Of a stretch of 64,000 nucleotides of DNA, positions 21,601 to 31,605 are shown piece after piece. A model generated the notes under the pieces. The model had not been told where the DNA came from. It ran no database searches and saw only the letters and a list, made by a program, of their open reading frames with translations. This DNA is from Rhizaria sp. SCN 62-66. Taxonomy: Eukaryota > Rhizaria, unplaced. Positions within the stretch are counted from its first letter, which is position 1; the number at the start of each line of letters is the position of its first letter. The stretch is from positions 20,249 to 84,248 of the forward strand of contig MEDY01000197.1 of assembly GCA_001724265.1 (NCBI GenBank), written 5' to 3'. The position numbers were made by a program, and so were the translations under genes.

Positions 21601-22599
21601 AACAGCACGTTCTCCGGCTTCAAGTCACGGTATAGGATGTTGCGCTCGTGGAGGTATTCCAGCGCGAGAACGACCTGCGCGGCGTAGAACCGTGCCTGGC
21701 GCTCCGTAAACGCGCCCTCACGCTCGAGTAGGGTAAACAGCTCGCCACCGGGCACGTAATTCATGAGTAAGTAGAGCTTGTGCTCGGTCTGGAACGCGTA
21801 TCGCATCCGCACGATGTACGGGTGATCGAGTCCCGAAAGCACGTTACGCTCGATGCGAACGTTATCGACAACGTTGCGCTCAATGAGCTCCTTCTTGCGC
21901 ATAACTTTCATCGCTAGCACGTCGTTGGCGCGCGCGCGGGCCGAATGCGCTGCGATCGTCGCCGCGGTAGGCACGCGGCGCACGAGGAAGACTTTGCCGT
22001 AGGCGCCACGGCCGAGGACTTTGAGGAGCTCGAAGTCGGCAACGGTCTTGACGCGCTTGACCGAGGCCTGGGGCGTGTCCAGCAACGGCGGCTGCAGCGC
22101 GGCGGGCAGCGGCAGGGGCACGACGACCGACGCCGAGGCCGCATCGCCGCTGCGGCCACTGCTGTTGCTGTTGCGCGCTGCAGTGCGGGTGGCGGCAGGG
22201 AGGTGGATGCCAGCGTTGGAGTCAGCGAAGCCGGCGGCGCGGGTCAGCGCGGCCATCGCGGCGGTGACGGGCGCGGCCGTGGAAAGGTCGGCGTCGTCGG
22301 CTAAGAGCGAGAGATAGCGCGCGGGAGCGAGAGACAGTACGGAGGGGAAGGAGGTGCGGAGCGCCGAAAATGTGAGTTCAGGTGTTCATATAGCACACAA
22401 TATTGCGTTAAACAGTGCGGGGGTTGCGCATTATTGTAAAAATATGCGTGGTGAAAGGGGAATATATCGTACCAGGCGTAGGCGCATCGAGGTCGATGGG
22501 CAGCGCGGCGTAGGACAACATGCGCACACGGCCTGCCGTGACCGTCACCGCGTCAACGGGAAGGATCGGCAACGCAGCGTCTGCGACGTCGGAAGACAT
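18615..22599 (-). CDS. AGC-family Ser/Thr protein kinase with long low-complexity tail
   Basis: Exons 22599..22473, 22300..21285 and 21107..18615 (TGA) give 1,211 residues. The catalytic domain is at about 132-400: glycine loop LGRGAYGKVF, Lys174 in LAMKVMRKK, YRDLKPENVLF (Asp268), DFGFAK (Asp286), and T-loop SFCGSLHYLAPE with Ser rather than the usual Thr at the PDK1 site. The third exon continues with IKEHKFFASIDW and REVAPPFVP, then the AGC tail (FDPRFT..PPVDSP), and a candidate hydrophobic motif FPGFSF near residue 555, as in S6K/PKC/AKT relatives. The last 650 residues are Ala/Asn/Gln-rich with VTGP repeats and two similar short motifs, MWAKIV and TWAALAK (the extreme C-terminus). Donors are GTACGATA and GTACGTGC. 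The AGC call is secure; the subfamily is not. Confidence 0.9.
19864..19899 (-). repeat. 12-nt tandem repeat coding VTGP x3
   Basis: Three near-identical 12-nt units (plus strand GGGCCAGTGACC, the third with two changes) encode Val-Thr-Gly-Pro repeats in the kinase tail. A recent slippage expansion. Confidence 0.8.
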
Positions 22600-23296
22600 C
22601 TGCGGCAGCGCTGTAAGGGGCGAGAGGAAAGTGGGCAAAGCAGGAAAGGGCCATTAGACTTAGAGGAGCAGAATGCGATTGAGCGAAGGCTCGTAAACAG
22701 AAGAGGGACTTGCGCGTTGACGTCACTTCTTGTTTGTGCACATCTTTTGACAGCATTACCATGCCAGAGATATATTATTTTGTTGACGCACAAATATTTC
22801 AAGCCGTTTTAGCAACAGATCCAGTGTTGGTTTTTCTATCGACGGTCGTCTCATATCGCTCACAAGTGTTGTTTAAAACTTGCAAACAGGGTCGCATTGT
22901 TGCAATGTGGGTGGTGGCCACCGTTTTGCCTTCTTGCAATTGTAACGCGCCCGTAGGTACATAGATGAGCCACAATGCGCATCGGATAAAGTGACAACTA
23001 TGAACCAACGCACTTTAGAGCACTGCACACAATGTTGACAACTTGGACGCTTATATGGGCTATATCAGGGCGAGCCGAAGGAGACGCCAGTCACAGTGGA
23101 CTGGAGGGTCTTGAGCGCGACCCGACCACGAACAAAAATCAGCTGGTTAAAACCAGTCGAGATATGTCGCCCTTCATCGTTAAACTGACTTTAAACTAGT
23201 GCGCACACCAGAACAGCTCTCATTGTAATCGAATTTCAAATATAATACTTTGCAGTTAGAGTTTAGCAGAGCTGAACTGCGTTTCCCGTCGCCAGA
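22600..23296. promoter_or_regulatory. Divergent intergenic region, kinase / SETD7-like gene
   Basis: About 700 nt between outward-facing genes. On the minus strand CGCCCCTTACAG ends 11 nt before the kinase ATG and looks like a 3' splice site, so a 5'-UTR intron is possible, though I find no GTACG donor nearby. The CRE-like palindrome TGACGTCA lies at 22718-22725. The rest has no coding signal. Confidence 0.45.
22718..22725. promoter_or_regulatory. CRE/ATF-type palindrome TGACGTCA
   Basis: A perfect 8-nt palindrome about 120 nt upstream of the kinase start codon in the shared promoter. It matches the consensus for CREB/ATF-type bZIP factors. A chance occurrence cannot be excluded. Confidence 0.3.
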
Positions 23297-26200
23297 ATGC
23301 CACTTACAAATTCAGGCAGTAAGAAGCGTACGGCTCCGTCCTCGGCACCGGCTTCCACAATTTCACTTCCTTCCGCGTCAAGTGTGTTACACGCCCCGCG
23401 TGGTGTTGCTCCCGCCCAGGCGGTTCGCCACGCTCTGCGCGATGTTTACCTCTCCCAGGCCTTCGTGCCCGCCGCTGCCGCCGATTTTGCATTCCCGCTG
23501 ACCGACACCGCGCAACTGCGCCGTGCGGCCGCTACTCTCGCTGCACAGCGCCGTGAGCTTGCTCGCGCACGCCCGCCTCGTGGTTGGGAGCGCGGCGCCG
23601 ATGAGGCCTCCGACAGCGAAGATATGGGCGCGTTCGAGTCCGGCGCCGCCGCGCAAAACAAGGACGGCGACAGTGACGACGATAGCGAGGAGGAGGATGA
23701 GGACGAAGACGAGGATGAAGATGAGGATGGTGACGATGATGAGGGCAAAAACAATGGCGACGAGGATAACTCTGTTACGTTGGTGTCGCCCGCAATCGCG
23801 GCTATTCCCGGCTACCCGCACTGGTATGCCCAAGCGTTCTACACCCCTGCCAAGCACTTGAACACTGACAGCAACAACGCAGCGACGGCGAACGCTCGCA
23901 AGTACGCACGCGACGCTGTGTACGCACTGCTGAGCGCTGTCTCAGTTGCATACAGTCCTGATGTGCTCAATCCCCCGCTTTCGCACTTTGCTCTCGCGCC
24001 CACAGTCACTCCTGCGGTCACTGCGGATCCCGCATCTGCGTCTGCGTCAGCGTCTGCGTCAGCGACGGATAGCGCTGCACCTCGCCGGTCCGCGCGCGCT
24101 CGTTCCGCGTCGACCGTCACGAGTGTCATCGGTTCCGGCGCGAGCGCTGCAGCGATGCGCGCCGCCGTCGCAGCATGTACCGACGTCGTCTCACTCACCG
24201 CAATGCTCACTGCACATTCTCGCGCTCTCGCAACGACTACTGCACACGTTTCCGTTGCAAAGGACGATGAGCCCCGTGTGATCATGACAGCTGGTAAGTG
24301 CAACGTGACTGTGGGCGCGGACACCCGCCGCGCGCTGTTTGCACTGCTACCACGTGTTACCACCGCACTCGCGGCGGCCTGTGCTCACGCTTGCGGTCTC
24401 GTCGCATCTACAACCACTGCAGTTGCTAAAGGCACGACTGTGAGCTCGTTCGGTAGCGTTGACCTCCAGATTGGTTCTTCTCTTCCACAGGACTCTAGCG
24501 ATGATCACAATAACAGTGACCGTGAGCAGTCAGGCGACGCTATGCGCGTGCCAGACGGTTTGAGCGCTGCCGTGTCGTCCGAGGGCGAAGCGTTGGCGAC
24601 GCTGTGGAGCGAGGGCGCGCGTGCACAGGGCGCGGGGCATATGCTGTGGTCAGGCGCCGAGGGCCGCTGTCGCCTCGCCGCGCCCACTGACACTGCCGGC
24701 GCATGGGGCTCGACTGCAAGCAAGAAGAATCACAGCAAGAACATTGTCAAGAGCAAGAGTATTGCTAGTGCAGCTGCAAATGACTGTGAGCAGAGTGACT
24801 GTGAGCGGGCTGCCGCTGCGCTGACGGCGTGGGTCAATAGCGCAGCGGAGGCTGTTGAGGCAGCCGGCGGTATCACGATTGTGAACACAACTACCACCAA
24901 CGACGATGATGACGAAGATGAAGGGGAAGATGAGGATGAGGACGAGGATGATGCTGAGGAGGAGCAAGATGGTGATGACGACGATTGGCGGCTTACTCTC
25001 GAATTCTCGCTCCCTTGCCCGCCTGAGCTTCCAGCACCGGCAGATCTGCTGCCGCCACAGCTCGTTTTTGCTGGCATCGAGCGCCGCAGCACACGCCACG
25101 GGCCCGGCGCCGCGGCGACACCGGACGGTGCGCTCTGTTCCGGCACGTGGATCGACGGCACTTTTGCCGGTACAGGTACGATTCATTCTATATATCATCG
25201 CAAATATGTTCAAAATGTATCGACACCAGTTATTGTATCTTAAAACATTGTAAGACACATTGTTCGCCTTCATTTGCCTCACAGACCCGTGGATTCACTT
25301 ACTTCAATGCAATTTGATTTTTCGAAGACAACGCGTGGCACTACGATGCGCGCGACCCCGCTGCTGGCTTATTGCGCGGCCTTTTCCGCGGTGGCGTTCC
25401 TGTTCACGCGCGCTTCCACGCTTACGTCCGCACGTCCGCTGAGCGCGCTCGCATTGCAGCGGCCGCAGCGGAGGCCCGGGCTATGGCTGAGCAAGCCGGT
25501 GAGCTCTCAGGCCATATCGACAGCAACATTGCCGCCAATCAAACCGATGAGAGCCACAACAAGCGTAGTCGCCCTGCAGATGCCGAGTCTGCGAAGGCCG
25601 CGACGGATACTACTGCTGTTGGCTGCTCTGGCGCTGCTGCGACGGTCGACGCTGACGCCGGAACTGTCGCGCTGCCTCTTTCCCTGTTGCCTGAATTACC
25701 TTCTGTCACTGCTGTGGCTGACAATGAGGAGACGACTACTGTGGCCGAGGCTGTGGCCACGCTTGCACAGCGCCCCCCGATTGCGTATGACCCCGCCACG
25801 GGCTCCCGCATCTCCCGCACGCCCTTGATCGTACGTTTCTACACACTTTTCTCTTTGTCAGTCAACGACGAGAAGCTTGCGCACATCCCATCATTTTGGT
25901 CTGGTTTCATTTTGTCACATTGAGTTTTAATATTTCCGTACATTTTCTTAATGTAAGCAATATTTACTGAATTCGCCCCCGTTATGCTTTGCTTTATTAT
26001 TTTTTCTAGCCCGATTTGTGGGAATCTTCCCGTGTGCGCCCCGGCGTCTCGTGCATCCCCAACTCCGGCGAGGGCCTTTTCGCCCTCTGCGCGCTGCCCC
26101 GCGGGTCTCTTGTCTCGTTTTATAACGGCACGCGCCCGCTTGCGGCCGCCGTTGACCGCCGGCCCTGGTCACTCAACGGCAACGCCATCACCGTTGTCGA

Positions 26201-26714
26201 CGAAGAAGCCACGTGCATCGACGTGCCAGAGCCGTGGGACGTCACAGCGCGATACTGTGCGTCTCTATCACACAAGGCGAACCACACTTTCCGCCGCTCA
26301 GGCCCCAGCGCCGGGTTCGAGCTCCTCGTCCACCCGCGCTTCGGCAAGCTCAAGGCCATGCGTTTGCTGCGCGATGTCGCCGAGGGCGAGGAGATTATGG
26401 TCGACTATGGGTACCCGCGGACGGGCCGCAGCGGGCCTGACTGGTTCAAGCAGGGCGTGCGCGACCTTCGCGACGGCAAAGACGCTGCGGGTGGCGAAGT
26501 TCCCGTGCTGAGCTCAGTTGCGTCGGCGGCTGGTGCTGACAGCGCAGGTTCTGACTCTGTTTTGCAGGAGCCGGACGCGGAGGAAGGCGCGGACGCGTCG
26601 GTTGATTTGCGCGCGGTGCCCTGGGCAACGCTACCGGCCGCAGCCAGGGCGGCGCTGCGCGCGTTTGGCGTGGCTGGCGCCGGGCCTGCCGCTGCGGCCG
26701 CTGTGTCTAAATGA
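23297..26714 (+). CDS. SETD7: SETD7-like (MORN + SET) protein-lysine methyltransferase
   Basis: Exons 23297..25175, 25328..25830 and 26010..26714 (TGA) give 1,028 residues. The first ~590 are mostly disordered with three acidic tracts. MORN-like segments follow: LCSGTWIDGTFAGT, then after intron 1 DNAWHYDARDP and LLRGLFRGGVPVHARF, which match the last MORN repeats of SETD7 in order and spacing. The SET domain (about 795-950) starts with PDLWESSRV and contains SGEGLF, SFYNG, WSLNGNAI, CIDVPEPWD, RYCASLSHKANHTF and VHPRFG, and ends VDYGY; the catalytic Tyr and NH motif are present. SETD7 monomethylates H3K4 and many non-histone proteins. Intron 1 uses GTACGATT and an unusual AAG acceptor, chosen because it keeps frame and SETD7 alignment. 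The N-terminal extension has no counterpart in animal SETD7. Confidence 0.85.
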
Positions 26715-27231
26715 GACTGCGACTGCCACAATGACTATGGGACTTAGCTATGAAGGCCAGGATCGGTGCACTTGCGTACTGGACAGCATATTTACTTGTT
26801 TATTCAATCGGTCAAATACATATCGTATGCTTATTTCCTTTGGTCGCATCATCACATCTATTCGGCTGAACGATTTCTTTCGCTCTTTGTTACGCGACCA
26901 ATGAAACAATAACACGTCTATTACATGAGATTGACTGGTGCGTGAAATAAGGGTTTGGGAATTTTTTAATGTTTTTATTACGAAATTATTTTGATTTTGC
27001 GATGTCAGGCATTTCCGAGAGCAACTGCTGAGCTTGTTTACACATCGCTTCTTTTCTTTTCTTATTCAAGCTTTATCATACTTCAAATAATAACACAACT
27101 AGTAGTATCCGTTTCTCTAAGACTAAACAAAACAACAGGCGATTCACATCAAATCAACCACACACACCATGCTTAGAGTGCTATAATGCAGTGGCTTTTG
27201 CAAGCGAGCGAGCGCAAGAGAAAGATAACGC
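26715..27231. other. Convergent intergenic region
   Basis: AT-rich stretch between the 3' ends of the SETD7-like gene and MAK16. Nothing coding or structural is recognisable. Confidence 0.5.
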
Positions 27232-28434
27232 TTAATCGCTCTCGTCGAGAGTGACGTGACCCTTGCGGCCGCGCTTGACCGCAGCGGCCGCAGCGGGCGC
27301 CACCAGCGCAGCGGGCTTAACGCCGCCACGGGCAGCGCGCGCGCGCTCGGCAAAGGACATCTTGGGCGGAGGGCAGGCCTGCGGCTTGTCATCCTCCTCC
27401 TCTTCTTCCTCCTCCTCGTCGTCGTCGCCAGAGAGCTCCTGAACACTGTCTTCATCATCATCGTCTTCGTCGCTGCCGGGCGCGACGCGCTTCTTGGCAC
27501 GGAGCTTCTCACGCGCAGCGCCCTCAAGCTCGTACTCGTACTCGACCTCACGCTGGAGCTCGCTCTCGTCATCCTCGTCCTCCTCGGCATCCTCGTCGTC
27601 GTCGTACGCCTCGACGAAGTTGCCACCGAGGGCGTCGATGTCCTCGTCCTTGTCCAGGTCCTCCAGGTCGCCAACCGCGGAGTCGAACTCGCGCTGCGGG
27701 AAGTTGACGATGTCGTCGTAGAGGTCGCCGTACGTGCCGGACTTAAGGCGCTCGAGCAGCTCGTGCTTGATCGAGTCCTGGAGGTTGGCCGCGGTGTGCG
27801 CCTTCTGCTCGCGGCGCAGGTCGCGGCGCTCGAGCGTCTTGTTGACGGGCACGAGCTCGAGGCGCAGCTGCGAGCGCATGCGGCGCATGCGGAGCAGGTA
27901 CTGGTGGATGCGCAGAAGACGCTTCTTGGAGAGGGAGACGAGGTGCTCGGGCCAGTAGGCGAGGTGGCGGTCGATCTGCTCAACGGCCTTAAGGAGGTTC
28001 GGGTGCAGCTTCACGCGCTCCCACAGGTCACGGGGCGTGTGCGCGCGCTCAGCAGTCTTCATGTACAGGTATACCTGGCCTGTCAGAGCGCAGTGAGTGA
28101 AGAGTAGGAAGATCGGAGAGACGGAGCGGTGTGAGCGGAGGGTGCATAGCAAACAAGGAAGAACAGCTATTCACAGGGAATGACTATGTTCACAGAGAAC
28201 AATACCGTGTAAGGTTTATATGAATATTGATGCGCAGTGGATGCAGTGTGAGGGGGACGTACCTTGCTCCTCCTGAATGGTGCAGTACTTGGCGTTGGCC
28301 AGCGGGCAGGAACGGCGGTTGCAGATACCATTGAGGTTGTACTTGTTACGGCAGAACTTCTGCGTGCGGGTCTTGACCTTGAACGAGCAGAAACCCAGGT
28401 TAATGGTGTTCCAGATGATGGCGTCGGACTGCAT
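27232..28434 (-). CDS. MAK16: MAK16, 60S ribosomal subunit assembly factor
   Basis: Exons 28434..28263 and 28079..27232 (TAA) give 339 residues, close to the family norm. Exon 1 starts [20 protein letters not shown] and carries the conserved Cys-rich RNA-binding segment ([25 protein letters not shown]). Exon 2 continues [20 protein letters not shown], then [23 protein letters not shown] and [16 protein letters not shown], all MAK16 landmarks. The C-terminus is acidic, then Lys-rich, as usual. MAK16 works with RPF1 in nucleolar maturation of pre-60S particles. Donor GTACGTCC; Gly spans the junction. It is divergent from PAM16. Confidence 0.96.
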
Positions 28435-28977
28435 GGTGTTGACTGAGGCTTATGCAGCGCCGCGGGCGTGCACTCGGACACAGAGCGAGAGAGAGGGCGA
28501 AAGGGGCGGGAGCGAAGCGGGTACAACACACGGTCTGTGGGTCTGCGCTCAAAATGAATTAATCAACCACGTCACTGGTAGAATGTACAAGTGGGTGGAG
28601 AAAGGGTTGATCCGTCTTACGAACAGTTCAGCGGGAATTTGAACCTTTGCGGAAACTCAACACCCGCGCAGCCCAACCTCCCCGAGCTTTTTCGCGAACC
28701 GGACAGCTTTTCGAGAATGCCTCCCGCTCGCTGTCGGCCGCCTAGCCGTTCGCACATACAGATTGTTCCCATCTACAGCACCCATTTGTCCGTCAATGAA
28801 CATATGGGTAACATTTCTATAGGGTTTAGCTCGATTTATCTTTGTTTTTAAACGCATGCATGCTATGATGTTGTTATTCTCGCACTATCGCCGTCTTTAT
28901 TCGCTCGTCCTCACCGTTCACTTCTTCTCTTGCTCCCACCACTTCCCCACGCCCCCCAGGTTGCCTTCTCCTCTCCC
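28435..28977. promoter_or_regulatory. Divergent intergenic region, MAK16 / PAM16
   Basis: About 540 nt between outward-facing start codons. The part next to PAM16 (about 28900-28975) is pyrimidine-rich, typical of a leader. No defined motif is seen. Confidence 0.5.
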
Positions 28978-29471
28978 ATGGCTCACCTGCTCAAGTCCAC
29001 GCTTGTCTACGCGGGTAAGGTCTTTGGTGCCGCCTTCCGCACCGCCTACAACAACGTTGCTCATGGTCCGTCGTCCTTTTATATCGGCTGAACACCATCT
29101 CTTGCACTCTCATCCTTTATCAGAATGTTCTCGGTTGCTTTAACTCACTCTCGCTCACTCTTATCACTTCATTTGCTAATCTTTGCTCTCTGCGATGTGT
29201 TTCTGTAGGCGGCATGGCGTCCAGCGCCGTCGCGGGCGTGCAGAAGCGTCTCCCACTTGACGAGGCGCGTCAGATCCTCGACGTCCCCGCCGACGTCAAG
29301 CCCGACGAAATGTACGAAAAGTACAAGAAGCTCTACGAGGCCAACGCGGTCGAGAAGGGCGGGTCGTTCTACCTCCAGTCGAAGATCTACCGCGCCAAGG
29401 AGAGCTTTGAGAACGAGTGGGCTGCCAAGAGCGGACGGCTCGGCGGCGCTGGCAAGAAGGTCAACCAGTAA
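28978..29471 (+). CDS. PAM16: PAM16/TIM16, regulatory subunit of the mitochondrial presequence translocase motor
   Basis: Exons 28978..29065 and 29209..29471 (TAA) give 116 residues, normal for the family. The N-terminus (MAHLLKSTLVYAGKVFGAAF) is the membrane-associated segment. The J-like domain reads LDEARQILDV, YEKYKKLYEAN and GGSFYLQSKIYRAKE and, as expected for PAM16, has no HPD motif. PAM16 pairs with PAM18 to control mtHsp70 at the TIM23 channel, so the cell has a mitochondrion-type import motor. The donor is GTCCGTCG, the only one of 14 placed introns lacking GTACG; frame and homology on both sides leave no better choice. Confidence 0.95.
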
Positions 29472-30481
29472 ACTGCATCGTTAAGTTAACGTGCCGTGTT
29501 ACTTATGACCTCGTGCTTTCGCTCGCTTGACTTTAACCCACATTCTCATGGTCTCATGACTTGCTTGACGTTGTGGGACAGTTTGTTTGCGTTTAGTAGT
29601 GTCTGAAATATGCAATATTGACGTGTTTCGCTCCTTCACTGCAATATATTCACTTGCACAGGCGCACGCCTGAGGCACTCACGTGTGTTTGCGATCTATG
29701 CGCAATGCAAGTCGAATCTGTTGGCATGCGCACTTATGCGTGTGACCCGCGATGCTGTTGTCTGTCGCTGCCACGATGCGTTTTATGTTGCAGTCAAGCA
29801 CACACGAGCAACACGCTTCCTGTCACGGCCATAGTCACAGTCAGACAGACGTCGCCGCGCCCGGCACTCCACCACCCAGCTGTCATATGCGTGCTGCATG
29901 TGGTGGTCGACACATGAGCACACAGTCAGGCACTTTGCACTGGCTCTCAGCTCGTTTTAATCTCGTTACCTAGCGCTTCCTTTGCGAAGGAGGCATGTTT
30001 TACTCTATTATCTATTTCGGTGCCTAATGGGACCAGTTCAGTGTCTAAGCTTGACAAATACACAAAACTCCACTTGTAATTCCAGATATGCCCAGCGTTG
30101 TACCATTGATGTTTGTTTGGCTCGTTATATCTATGACGTAGGTTGGCAAATGACACTGCTTGCGTGGCAACCACAAAACGCAGGAACTTTTTTGTGTGAA
30201 GATGCCACATGAAATCTAAAGGAGACTCAACTTTGCCCATATTCCGCGCAGAAGACCGTCACTCGACATGTGAGTAAAACTTTGAATTAAAACGCATAGA
30301 TATCTGAACTATTTGTAAATCACATAATCAAAAAAACTCTTATCTCGCTCTTGCACGACCTTCGTAGGTTCGACTGCGTCATACTTGGCAGTCATTTCCC
30401 ACTCCCCTTTCCCCCGCGCGCTTCCCCCCGTTCCCCGAGCCCCGTTTTTATTCCCGCGCGCCCCCTGCGCTCCTCCGAGCC
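29472..30481. other. Intergenic, upstream of the MGC-acylated giant gene
   Basis: About 1 kb between two plus-strand genes. Short ORFs here lack the strong GC and codon bias of the neighbours. The last ~80 nt before the next ATG are C-rich. No RNA gene is recognised. Confidence 0.5.
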
Positions 30482-31573
30482 ATGGGCTGCACTGAGAGCC
30501 GTCCGCTGGACGAGAACGCGCTGTTGGAGGCCAACGTGCCCGTCCCGCGTCCCGCCGACGACCCCGATGACGAGGGCCTCTATTAGCCCGTCTCCCCCAT
30601 CTCCCCCTCTGCCTCCCAGCAGCCGCCGCCGGACCCCGCGCCCGCGCCCGGCTTTGCCCCGCCGCGGCAGCCGATCCCGGGCGCGGGCGTGCGGCCTGTC
30701 AGCGACCTCGCGGCCCTCGCACAGCGCCGCGTCGCTCAAGCCTAGGAGCAACGCCTCCACGACGCTCGCGTCCAAGAAGCAGAGGCTGCGAGGGTCGCGC
30801 TAGAGCAGCGCGCCGCCGCAAAGGAGAAGGTGCGCCGCGCGCTTGCCGGTGCTACGGCTGCGGACCTTCCAGGCGCGCAACAGCCCGTATCAGGCAGCGT
30901 TCTGACTGCGACAGGAGCATCAGCATCAGCATCGTCACCCTTCACAACCACCACAACCACGGCCTCTGCGCCTGCTTCGATGGTTGTGCCGTCGCCGTCC
31001 CCGCCCGCAGCACACGCCGCCAGTGCACAGACCGCTGTTGCTGCCGCAGACGCGGCCGCCGCCCCCGCAGCAGCCGCCTCAGCCTCGAATAGTGCGAGTA
31101 CGAGTGGCAATGATGCGAATGTACTGCCTGCGACAGTACTGACCCGCAGTGCATCGCTTGGTCTCTCATTTACACCCGGTGGTAACATGATCGTCGCTCT
31201 CCCAGGCTCATCCCGCAGCGCGTCACGAGCACCCTCACGTGCGCCCTCCCCCGGCATCGCGCAACAGCAACAGCAACATCAGTCCAGCTCCAGTGCGTCG
31301 ATGCTGTCGAGCAGTATGCAGTCGCGGCCCCCCGGCCCGTCCTCAGCGCTTTCAGGCGCGTCATTAATCAAAGCCACCATGGGTGCCCGCTCAAGTGCAA
31401 CCAACAACAACAACAACAACAACAACACTACCAACAACAGCATCAGCAGTAGCGGCTTAGCTTTGTTGTCCAACTCGCGACCTGGATCACGCACGTCTAG
31501 CCGCCCCTCCACTGCACATGCGCCCATTTCACAGCCTCTCTCTCCCACCGCAGCCACCGCCGCAGTCGCCGCC

Positions 31574-31605
<32 letters not shown>

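Noticed and set aside
25315-25317. TGA as a sense codon in the SETD7-like gene
   Set aside because: TGA ends seven other genes, and an alternative acceptor at 25327 keeps frame and homology without it.
25260-25442. Continuation of the SETD7-like gene through the canonical acceptor in the other frame
   Set aside because: It gives Arg/Trp-rich sequence without SETD7 similarity and soon a stop.
30482-30586. A 34-residue peptide gene ending at TAG
   Set aside because: Coding composition continues in the same frame far past the TAG; no gene in the window ends at TAG.
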